This document shows, one piece after another, positions 1-4,937 of a stretch of 15,426 nt of DNA (position 1 is the first letter of the stretch; each line of letters begins with the position of its first letter). This DNA comes from JALZAA01 sp036005605. GTDB lineage: Bacteria; Actinomycetota; Acidimicrobiia; IMCC26256; JACDBD01. Below the pieces are notes generated by a model. The model was not told the DNA's origin. It made no database searches and was given only the letters and a program-made list of their open reading frames with translations. Both the position numbers and the translations under genes were made by a program. The stretch is taken from assembly GCA_036005605.1 (NCBI GenBank), contig DASYQJ010000043.1:1-15426 (forward strand), in the 5' to 3' direction.

Positions 1-221
1 GCGATCTGGAGAACGGTGTGCGTGACGGACGACGCGGCGCGCGCCGCAAGCCGGGTGCGGTGCGTGCGCCGGAGGACGCGGTCGATCGTCAGCGTGACGC
101 GCCATGCTTCGACCTCGTCGGCGGCGTTGTCCGAGTGGTTGTTGGTCAACGTCGCCGCGATGCGGTGAACATCCTCGGCGGTGAGGCGTTCGAGCGCCCG
201 GCTGAACTCGCCGACATCCAT
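1..221 (-). CDS. Hypothetical protein, N-terminal part only (runs off left edge)
   Basis: On the minus strand an ATG at 221 opens a frame with no stop through position 1, giving about 73 N-terminal residues. The piece is rich in Ala, Arg, Thr and Leu and looks wholly alpha-helical, with no signal peptide or membrane segment. It contains the run DEVEAWRVTLTIDRVLRR, which reads like an amphipathic helix. I do not recognise the family. It follows ppx on the same strand after a 50-nt gap, so it may be the last gene of the DUF501-ppx transcript or have its own promoter. The real C-terminus lies outside the window. The open frame and gene-like composition support coding, but the start is chosen only by position. 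Confidence 0.55.
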   Translation of the reverse strand, partial: MDVGEFSRALERLTAEDVHRIAATLTNNHSDNAADEVEAWRVTLTIDRVLRRTHRTRLAARAASSVTHTVLQI

Positions 222-230
222 TACACGTAT

Positions 231-253
231 CTTCGGCGCGTTGACACGCGAAG
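231..253 (-). other. Weak stem-loop between ppx and the left-edge gene
   Basis: The 50-nt gap after ppx holds the inverted repeat CGCGT (237-241), loop TGAC, ACGCG (246-250). CTT/AAG can extend it outside a 3-nt bulge. There is no T tract. It may be an mRNA 3' structure or chance in GC-rich DNA. Confidence 0.25.
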
Positions 254-271
254 TGATGGATTTCGCGGCGA

Positions 272-1204
272 TTATCGCTCGCGGATGCTGCGGACGAGCC
301 CGTCCAGAATGTCCGCTTCGGACACGAGCATCTCGTTGAAGTCGAACGTCCGCATGACCGTCACGAGGATCAGCGTGCCGCCCACGATGATGTCGACCCG
401 GCCGGGCTCGAGTCCCGGGTTGTGACGCCGCACCTCGGCCGGTTCGGTGGCCAGCGTGCGGAACACGTCTTCGGCGCTGGTCCGGGCGAGGCGGAAGTGG
501 TGGATCTTGTCGCGGTCGTACTCCGTAAGGCCGAGCTCGATTGCAGCGACCGTAGTGATCGTGCCGGCCAGGCCGACGAGCGTCTTCGCCTCGCGCACGG
601 CCGGGATCTCGCGCTCGACGTCGGAGAGGTGGGCCCGCACCACCGACACCGCCTCGGACAGCTCCTCGGGCTCCGGCGGGTCGGAGCGCAGGTACTGCTC
701 GGTGATGCGCACGCTCCCGGTGTCGATCGAGATGAGCCCCTCGGGCTCGTGGGTGCCGCCTACGAACTCGGTCGAACCGCCGCCGATGTCGACGGTCACG
801 TAGGGGGCGGGCTCCTCGAGCTCGGCGGTCGCGCCCATGAACGACAACCGGGCTTCCTCTGCCCCGGGCAGCAGCTCGGGCTCGAAGCGCAGCACGTCGG
901 CGGCGGGCCCGAAGAAGTCGTCCCTGTTGCCGGCGTCGCGCGCCGCGCTGGTCGCCGTGGCGCGCGCCCGCTCGACACCCAGCTCGTCGAGGGCGCTGCG
1001 GTACTCCCGCAGCACGTCCAGGGTCCTCGAGATCGCCTCCGGGCTCAACCGGCGGGACTCGTCGACTCCCTCACCCAGGCGGGTGATCCGCATGCGCCGG
1101 TCGAGCGGCTGGAGCTCGGCCGTCTCGCCGGCGCCGTCGACCTCGGCGACGAGCAGCCGGACCGAGTTCGTGCCGATGTCGATGGCGCCGAGGCGGCTCG
1201 TCAC
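272..1204 (-). CDS. ppx: Exopolyphosphatase / guanosine pentaphosphate phosphohydrolase (Ppx/GppA family)
   Basis: The 310-residue product belongs to the ASKHA-fold Ppx/GppA family, which removes terminal phosphate from polyphosphate or converts pppGpp to ppGpp. Phosphate-binding motifs are visible: DIGTNSVRL (9-17), TSAARDAGN (85-93) and DIGGGSTEF (139-147). The expected catalytic Glu lies in PGAEEARL (113-120). The length fits the short two-domain actinobacterial Ppx proteins, not the roughly 500-residue E. coli enzymes with extra C-terminal domains. The GTG at 1204 is chosen because the ASKHA core begins at residue 6 and because GTG overlaps the TGA of the DUF501 gene by 4 nt (GTGA). This implies translational coupling. 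The frame stays open far upstream, but that part is a shadow of DUF501. Substrate preference cannot be read from sequence. Confidence 0.93.
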   Translation of the reverse strand: MTSRLGAIDIGTNSVRLLVAEVDGAGETAELQPLDRRMRITRLGEGVDESRRLSPEAISRTLDVLREYRSALDELGVERARATATSAARDAGNRDDFFGPAADVLRFEPELLPGAEEARLSFMGATAELEEPAPYVTVDIGGGSTEFVGGTHEPEGLISIDTGSVRITEQYLRSDPPEPEELSEAVSVVRAHLSDVEREIPAVREAKTLVGLAGTITTVAAIELGLTEYDRDKIHHFRLARTSAEDVFRTLATEPAEVRRHNPGLEPGRVDIIVGGTLILVTVMRTFDFNEMLVSEADILDGLVRSIRER

Positions 1205-1665
1205 GACCGTTCGCCCGCGACGTCCGCGAGGCGCTCCTCGACCCAGCGGCCGACGGGATCGTCGCCGCCGGCGAGGAAGTAGGCGTAGTGCGCGTGCAGG
1301 CACTTCACGCCGGTGCGCGTCCCGCCCACGCCGCCGTGGGGCCGAGGGCGCTCGTGGCCGGGCGGCAGTGCGGCGTCGCGCTCGGCCGCGTAGGTCGCGT
1401 GGGTAACGGCGAGCTCGTCGGCATCGACGGCGGCTTCGGCGGCGCGCACCCCGCCGTCGCTTTCGAGGCGAGACACCGCGAGCACGAGATCGGGGTCGAC
1501 GAGCCAGTATCGGGTCGGCATCGGGGTGCCGTCGTCGAGCAGGGGCGCGTTGCGGATCACCGCCGGCCGGCCGGAGGGAGTGCGCACCACGACCTCGAAG
1601 TCCGCCTGGGGAGGGCGGCCGAGCAGCGCGGTGAGCTCGGCGACGTCGGCGGCGGTGGCGGGCAC
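1201..1665 (-). CDS. DUF501 domain protein
   Basis: The 154-residue product matches the DUF501 family, conserved and uncharacterised in Actinobacteria (Rv1025-like). Family hallmarks seen here are a start near LLGRPP (14-19), FEVVVRTPSGRPAVIRNAP (23-41), PTRYWLVDPDLV (50-61) and, near the C-terminus, GGVGGTRTGVKCLHAHYA (111-128). The C-x-H-x-H cluster (Cys122, His124, His126) suggests metal binding or catalysis, but no activity is established to my knowledge. The GTG at 1665 is preferred because a TACAAT -10 element ends 7 nt before it, which implies a leaderless mRNA. The 3' end overlaps ppx by 4 nt, so the two are co-translated. In mycobacteria this gene sits directly after the FtsB-like gene. 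Here a plus-strand regulator pair separates them. Confidence 0.92.
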   Translation of the reverse strand: MPATAADVAELTALLGRPPQADFEVVVRTPSGRPAVIRNAPLLDDGTPMPTRYWLVDPDLVLAVSRLESDGGVRAAEAAVDADELAVTHATYAAERDAALPPGHERPRPHGGVGGTRTGVKCLHAHYAYFLAGGDDPVGRWVEERLADVAGERS

Positions 1666-1672
1666 GACCCGA

Positions 1673-1678
1673 ATTGTA
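1673..1678 (-). promoter_or_regulatory. -10 element of the DUF501-ppx promoter (leaderless)
   Basis: The minus strand reads TACAAT, one base from the consensus TATAAT, followed by 7 nt and the GTG at 1665. Transcription would start at or very near the start codon. No good -35 is seen at 17 bp (CAAGTG). The position where a -35 should lie overlaps the -10 of the divergent crp promoter. Confidence 0.6.
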
Positions 1679-1697
1679 CGGAGGCGCGGTTCGTACA
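1675..1697. repeat. Inverted repeat spanning both divergent -10 elements
   Basis: TGTACG (1675-1680) and CGTACA (1692-1697) form a perfect 6-bp inverted repeat with an 11-bp spacer. Each arm runs into one -10 element, so both promoters share the sequence CGTACA followed by (A/C)T. It could be an operator seen by a dimeric regulator, or simply result from two similar -10 regions placed back to back. Confidence 0.5.
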
Positions 1698-1699
1698 CT
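1694..1699 (+). promoter_or_regulatory. -10 element of the crp-like gene (leaderless)
   Basis: TACACT is followed by 6 nt and then GTG at 1706, the spacing of a leaderless actinobacterial mRNA. The -35 window (about 1671-1676) overlaps the opposite -10 element, so polymerase probably cannot occupy both promoters at once. Confidence 0.6.
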
Positions 1700-1705
1700 T
1701 GGCCC

Positions 1706-2380
1706 GTGGGCGGGACCGAACGGCCGCACGGATTTCTCACTGGGGACGAATGGCGCACGCTCGAGGCCGCCGGCCGCCCCCGGCGCTTCCGGGCGCGCCA
1801 GTGCCTCTTCCGCGAGGACGAGCCCGGCGACCACGTCATCGCCGTCCTCGACGGCCGCATCAAGGTGTCGGTCCAGACGCGATCGGGGCGGGAGATCCTC
1901 CTGGCCGTCAAGGAGCCGGGTGATCTCGTCGGGGAGCTCTCGGCGATTGACGGCCGGCCGCGCTCCGCGACCGCCACCGCGCTCGAGCCCGTCGACGCGC
2001 TCGTGGTGACCGCGCCCGCGTTCGTCGAGTTCATCGAGGGCCATCCCCGGATCGCGGTCCGGCTCCTGCGCACCCTCGCCGCGCAGATCCGCGACGCCGA
2101 CCGCCGGTCCGTCGACCGCGACACCGGCGACATCACCTGCCGCGTGGCGCGCCGCCTCGTCGACCTCGCCGAGCGGTTGGGCGAGCACCGGGGCTCGGGC
2201 GTCGAGGTCACGCTCGTGCTCAGCCAGGACGACCTGGCCGCGTGGGTGGGGGCGACCCGCGAGGCGACCAGCCGGGCGCTGGGCAGGCTCCGCGCCGACG
2301 GCTGGCTCACCACCGGGCGGCAGCGCATCGTCCTCACCGACCTTCCCGCCCTCCGCCGCCGCGCCTCGCAGACGGCGTAG
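1706..2380 (+). CDS. crp: Crp/Fnr-family transcription regulator
   Basis: The 224-residue protein has the full Crp layout. An N-terminal cyclic-nucleotide-binding beta roll (about 10-110) contains the phosphate-binding cassette GDLVGEL (72-78) with RPRSAT (84-89). A dimerisation helix follows (about 108-133), then a C-terminal winged helix with LSQDDLAAWVGATREATSR (172-190) as the helix-turn-helix and RLRADGWL as the start of the wing. The Arg-Ser-Ala-Thr cassette that contacts cyclic-nucleotide phosphate is intact, so cAMP is the likely ligand. No Fnr-type cysteine cluster is seen. GTG 1706 is chosen because a TACACT -10 lies 6 nt upstream and the domain starts directly after it. The gene is divergent from DUF501-ppx and followed by a second cNMP-binding gene, so it may control one or both. 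The symbol names the family, not a proven orthologue. Confidence 0.9.
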   Translation: MGGTERPHGFLTGDEWRTLEAAGRPRRFRARQCLFREDEPGDHVIAVLDGRIKVSVQTRSGREILLAVKEPGDLVGELSAIDGRPRSATATALEPVDALVVTAPAFVEFIEGHPRIAVRLLRTLAAQIRDADRRSVDRDTGDITCRVARRLVDLAERLGEHRGSGVEVTLVLSQDDLAAWVGATREATSRALGRLRADGWLTTGRQRIVLTDLPALRRRASQTA

Positions 2381-2410
2381 ACGGCGGCTTTGCCGACCGT
2401 CGGAGCAGGA

Positions 2411-2441
2411 GCCGGCGCTTGCGACGGCGACAAGCGGCGGC
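2411..2441 (+). terminator. Possible stem-loop terminator after the crp-like gene
   Basis: GCCGGCGCTTG (2411-2421) pairs with CAAGCGGCGGC (2431-2441) across a 9-nt loop with one mismatch. It lies 30 nt past the crp stop. There is no T run, as is common for hairpins in high-GC actinobacteria. It could instead be a structured leader of the next gene. Confidence 0.4.
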
Positions 2442-2465
2442 TCGTGACGGACGTCACCGCGCTTG

Positions 2466-2481
2466 TGTGATCACGGTCATG
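2466..2481. promoter_or_regulatory. Candidate Crp-type operator half-site
   Basis: TGTGA, six bases, then TCATG resembles the Crp consensus TGTGA-N6-TCACA, with a perfect left arm and 3 of 5 right-arm matches. It contains the palindrome GTGATCAC (2467-2474). A second dyad, GTGAC-GGAC-GTCAC, lies about 15 bp to its left. The site is 61 nt upstream of the cNMP-domain gene. Short motifs of this kind also arise by chance. Confidence 0.35.
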
Positions 2482-2529
2482 GGCGCCGCGCAGCAGGTGG
2501 CCCAGGCTAGAGACAACGAGTTCATCGCG

Positions 2530-2536
2530 GGAGGGG
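2530..2536 (+). promoter_or_regulatory. Strong ribosome binding site of the cNMP-domain gene
   Basis: GGAGGGG is followed by a 5-nt spacer and ATG at 2542. It decides the start among several upstream in-frame possibilities that belong to non-coding sequence after crp. Confidence 0.75.
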
Positions 2537-2541
2537 ACGAG

Positions 2542-2982
2542 ATGCGGAACGTGGACGACCCGAAGGTCAGGCGCCTGGGTGAGGTGGCGCTGTTCCAGCA
2601 CTGCACGCCCAAGGAGCTCACCCGTCTGGCTGGGATCACCGACCAGGCAGTCCTCGAGACCGGGCAGGTGCTGTGCCGGCAGGGCGAGGTCGCGACCGCG
2701 GCCTTCGTGATCGACGACGGCGACGCGAGCGTGAAGGTCGGCGAGCACGTGATCGGCGCGGTCGGCGCCGGCGAGATCGTCGGCGAGATGGGCCTGCTCG
2801 ACTACCGGCCCCGATCGGCGACCGTCGTCGCCCGCACACCGATGAAGGTGTACGTGATCGACGCCCGCCGGTTCGAGAGCGTTCTCGAGGACACACCGAC
2901 GCTCGCGCGCAACCTGCTGCGTGAGCTCACCGGCCGGATCCGCGGGCTCGACCAGGCCCGCGCAGACGAAGCCGCCGCCTAA
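2542..2982 (+). CDS. Stand-alone cyclic nucleotide-binding domain protein
   Basis: The 146-residue protein is a single cNMP-binding fold with no DNA-binding or catalytic domain. After a short N-terminal helical part (VALFQHCTPKELTRL, about 15-29), a beta roll carries GQVLCRQGE (41-49) and the phosphate-binding cassette GEIVGEMGLLDYRPRSATV (77-95). It ends in helices (109-139) that resemble the Crp dimerisation helix. The Glu and the Arg-Ser-Ala-Thr expected to hold the cyclic nucleotide are present. Lacking an output domain, it may buffer cAMP, bind a partner protein, or form mixed dimers with the adjacent Crp-like regulator; these are inferences. ATG 2542 has a strong GGAGGGG site. It follows crp by 161 nt, with a possible hairpin and a Crp-like site between, so it probably has its own promoter. 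Confidence 0.88.
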   Translation: MRNVDDPKVRRLGEVALFQHCTPKELTRLAGITDQAVLETGQVLCRQGEVATAAFVIDDGDASVKVGEHVIGAVGAGEIVGEMGLLDYRPRSATVVARTPMKVYVIDARRFESVLEDTPTLARNLLRELTGRIRGLDQARADEAAA

Positions 2983-3010
2983 CCGCCTAGGCCGGCGCTT
3001 CGAGGACAGG

Positions 3011-3048
3011 GCGCGACCAGGCGGCGCGTTCGCGCCGCTTGGTCGCGC
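3011..3048. terminator. Long stem-loop between convergent genes (bidirectional terminator)
   Basis: GCGCGACCAGGCGGCG (3011-3026) and CGCCGCTTGGTCGCGC (3033-3048) pair over 16 positions around a 6-nt loop, with one G-T/A-C wobble position. It lies between the stop of the cNMP gene (2982) and the stop of the FtsB-like gene (3065). That position suits termination from both sides. There is no T tract on either strand. Confidence 0.7.
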
Positions 3049-3064
3049 TCGTCGCGCCTGAGCC

Positions 3065-3475
3065 TCAGGGCTTCGGCATGGTCGTCGACGTCGTGGGGGC
3101 CGGCGGCGTTGTCGTCGGCGGCGGGACCACGACGTACGGGCGCTCGCCCGGATAGACGAAGCCGTACTGCTCCCGCGCCATGCGCTCGACCTCGGCGTCG
3201 CTCTGAAGGCGCCTCGCCTCCTCCTCGAGCTTGCGGCTCTGCTCGTTGAGCAGCTGGAGCTCGCTGCGCTCCTTCTCCGTCTTTTGCCGCTGCGCGAGCA
3301 GCGTCCGAGCCGGGAACACGAACACGAACAGGAGCGCGACGGCCGCCATCGCGCCGAGGATCACGCGCACCAACACGCGGCGCCGGTGGCGCGTCTCGGA
3401 GGCCGCCGGGTTGCGCGTGGGGGGGCGCCGCGCCTGACGTTTCCCGGCCTTCGCCGTTCCTTTTCGGTCAGCCAC
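3065..3475 (-). CDS. ftsB: FtsB/DivIC-type septum formation initiator
   Basis: The 136-residue bitopic membrane protein has a basic cytoplasmic N-terminus (1-33, many Arg and Lys), one membrane helix (about 34-54) and an extracytoplasmic coiled coil (about 60-92, rich in Glu, Gln, Lys and Leu). The family motif follows at MAREQYGFVYPGERPYVVV (99-117). It ends in an unstructured Pro/Thr tail (118-136). FtsB/DivIC proteins join FtsL and FtsQ at the septum and help switch on wall synthesis. The GTG at 3475 is chosen for its GGAGG site (3481-3485, 5-nt spacer). It overlaps the end of eno by 8 nt, so both come from one transcript, as in mycobacteria (Rv1023-Rv1024). The Pro/Thr tail might carry O-linked glycan. 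Sequence cannot separate FtsB from DivIC naming. Confidence 0.9.
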   Translation of the reverse strand: MADRKGTAKAGKRQARRPPTRNPAASETRHRRRVLVRVILGAMAAVALLFVFVFPARTLLAQRQKTEKERSELQLLNEQSRKLEEEARRLQSDAEVERMAREQYGFVYPGERPYVVVPPPTTTPPAPTTSTTMPKP

Positions 3476-4757
3476 GCCTGCCTCCGCGACTCAGTGCGGC
3501 GCCGCCGAGGTAGCGGGCCCCGCCGTCGAGCTCGTCCTCGATGCGCAGCAACTGGTTGTACTTCGCGACGCGATCGCTGCGGGCGGGGGCGCCGCCCTTG
3601 AACTGTCCGCAGTTCGTCGCCACGGCGAGGTCGGCGATCGTCGTGTCCTCGGTCTCGCCACTGCGATGCGACATCACCGACGCGTAGCCGTGTTGTGACG
3701 CCAGCAGGATGGTGTCGAGCGTCTCTGAAAGGGTCCCGATCTGGTTGACCTTGACCAGGATCGAGTTCGCCACTCCGGCGTCGATGCCGCGTTGCAGTCG
3801 CGCCGCATTCGTGACGAACACGTCGTCGCCGACCAGCTGCACCCGGTCGCCGATGCGCTGCGTCAGGAGCGCCCAGCCGTCCCAGTCGTCCTCGGCCATG
3901 CCGTCCTCGATCGACACGATCGGATACCGGTCGACGAGAGCCGCCAACCAGTCGGCCCACTCCGCCGGCGTGTACGACGCGCCCTCGCGCGTCAGCGCGT
4001 AGCGGCCGTCCGTGAAGAACTCGGTGGCCGCGGGGTCGAGCGCGATCGCCAGCTCCTCCCCCGGCCGGTAGCCGGCGGCTTCGATCGCGCTGACGAGGAG
4101 CGTCACCGCCTCCTCGCTCGACGCGAGGTTCGGCGCGAAACCGCCTTCGTCGCCGAGGGCGGTGGACAGACCGCGGTCGTGCAGCAGGTCCTTCAGGGCG
4201 TGGTACGTCTCGGCGCCCCAGCGCAGCGCCTCGGTGAAGCTCGCCGCGCCGACTGGCGCGAGCATGAACTCCTGGAGGTCGACGTTGCTGTCGGCGTGCG
4301 CGCCACCGTTCAGGACGTTCATCAGGGGCAGGGGCAGCACATGCGCGCCGGCACCGCCGACGTAGCGATACAGCGACAGCTCGCTCTCGTCGGCGGCGGC
4401 CTTCGCCGTCGCCAGCGACACGCCGAGCATCGCGTTGGCGCCGAGGCGGGACTTGGTGTCGGTGCCGTCGAGGGTCACGAGCGCGTCGTCGACGAGGCGC
4501 TGGTCGAGTCCGTCGAGCCCGAGCACGGTGTCGGCGATCTCGCCGTTCACGTGCTCGACGGCCCGGAGGACGCCCTTCCCGCCGTAACGCTCGCCGCCGT
4601 CGCGCAGCTCGAGCGCTTCGTGGGCGCCGGTGCTCGCCCCGCTCGGGACAGCCGCCCGCCCCCGCGCGCCGGAGATCAGCTCGACTTCGGCTTCGACGGT
4701 CGGATTGCCGCGCGAGTCCAGGACCTCCCGGGCGACGACCTCGACGATGGCGCTCAT
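3468..4757 (-). CDS. eno: Enolase (phosphopyruvate hydratase)
   Basis: The 429-residue protein is a full-length enolase, converting 2-phosphoglycerate to phosphoenolpyruvate in glycolysis. Visible motifs are the N-terminal EVLDSRGNPTVE (11-22), the mobile loop SGASTG (39-44), His154 and QEFM with Glu163, the catalytic Glu204 in GDEGGFAPN (202-210), and the Mg ligands Asp241, Glu284 (SIEDGMAEDDW) and Asp311. The signature ILVKVNQIGTLSET (333-346) holds catalytic Lys336; SHRSGETED and Lys387 in GQFKGG follow. No key residue is missing. ATG 4757 has GGAGGA 4 nt upstream. It overlaps ftsB by 8 nt at its 3' end. In mycobacteria it sits near mazG; here about 4.7 kb of other genes separate them. A short upstream ORF may influence translation. 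Confidence 0.98.
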   Translation of the reverse strand: MSAIVEVVAREVLDSRGNPTVEAEVELISGARGRAAVPSGASTGAHEALELRDGGERYGGKGVLRAVEHVNGEIADTVLGLDGLDQRLVDDALVTLDGTDTKSRLGANAMLGVSLATAKAAADESELSLYRYVGGAGAHVLPLPLMNVLNGGAHADSNVDLQEFMLAPVGAASFTEALRWGAETYHALKDLLHDRGLSTALGDEGGFAPNLASSEEAVTLLVSAIEAAGYRPGEELAIALDPAATEFFTDGRYALTREGASYTPAEWADWLAALVDRYPIVSIEDGMAEDDWDGWALLTQRIGDRVQLVGDDVFVTNAARLQRGIDAGVANSILVKVNQIGTLSETLDTILLASQHGYASVMSHRSGETEDTTIADLAVATNCGQFKGGAPARSDRVAKYNQLLRIEDELDGGARYLGGAALSRGGRRG

Positions 4758-4813
4758 CGGTCCTCCGGCGCACGTGGGGCCCCTCCGCCCCTGGGCCGTG
4801 GGTGACCGCTCAT
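4754..4813 (-). CDS. Possible 19-residue upstream ORF (leader peptide) of eno
   Basis: On the minus strand an ATG at 4813 opens 19 codons, ending in a TGA whose first two bases lie inside the eno ATG (ATGA overlap). The peptide is rich in Gly, Pro and Arg, with several Arg-Pro pairs that could slow ribosomes. The eno ribosome binding site lies within its last codons. The upstream GAGAAA is a weak ribosome site. It may be a coupling leader for eno, or a chance frame. Confidence 0.3.
   Translation of the reverse strand: MSGHPRPRGGGAPRAPEDR
4761..4766 (-). promoter_or_regulatory. Ribosome binding site of eno
   Basis: The minus strand reads GGAGGA, then CCG and the ATG of eno. It is a strong site and confirms the start of enolase. 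Confidence 0.8.
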
Positions 4814-4850
4814 GGTTTCTCGAGCAACACTGGGTGTGGCTGGAGTGGCA

Positions 4851-4856
4851 AAACTA
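4851..4856 (-). promoter_or_regulatory. Candidate -10 element of the eno promoter
   Basis: The minus strand reads TAGTTT about 95 nt before the eno ATG. A weak TTCCCC sits 17 bp further up as a possible -35. This would give a leader of about 87 nt carrying the short upstream ORF. It is the best candidate in the gap, but not strong. Confidence 0.35.
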
Positions 4857-4872
4857 GTCGAATGTGGCTGCC

Positions 4873-4903
4873 GGGGGAAGGACCCCCCTGGGCCCGCCGG
4901 GGG
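4873..4903. repeat. Alternative G5/C6/G5 hairpins in the eno-P450 gap
   Basis: GGGGG (4873-4877), CCCCCC (4883-4888) and GGGGG (4899-4903) allow two mutually exclusive stems, since the C run can pair with either G run. They lie upstream of both proposed promoters, so they are more likely a DNA element or an old terminator than an mRNA switch. Confidence 0.3.
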
Positions 4904-4925
4904 CGCCGGCGGCGGCGGTGACGGG

Positions 4926-4931
4926 TAGCTT
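4926..4931 (+). promoter_or_regulatory. -10 element of the P450 gene (leaderless)
   Basis: TAGCTT is followed by 6 nt and the GTG at 4938, the same spacing as at the crp-like gene. There is no Shine-Dalgarno sequence at this start. No -35 is recognisable in the GC-rich sequence before it. Confidence 0.5.
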
Positions 4932-4937
4932 GCGGGC

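Noticed and set aside
241..246. Perfect TTGACA on the plus strand, resembling a -35 box
   Set aside because: No matching -10 and no plus-strand gene follows; it would read antisense into ppx. It is part of a small dyad between two minus-strand genes.
422..1282. Open frame of 286 codons on the plus strand opposite ppx
   Set aside because: It is the GC-rich antisense of ppx, has no family motifs, and contradicts the clear Ppx motifs on the other strand.
3792..4805. Open frame of 337 codons on the plus strand opposite enolase
   Set aside because: It mirrors the eno codon pattern and has no recognisable motif; enolase is certain.
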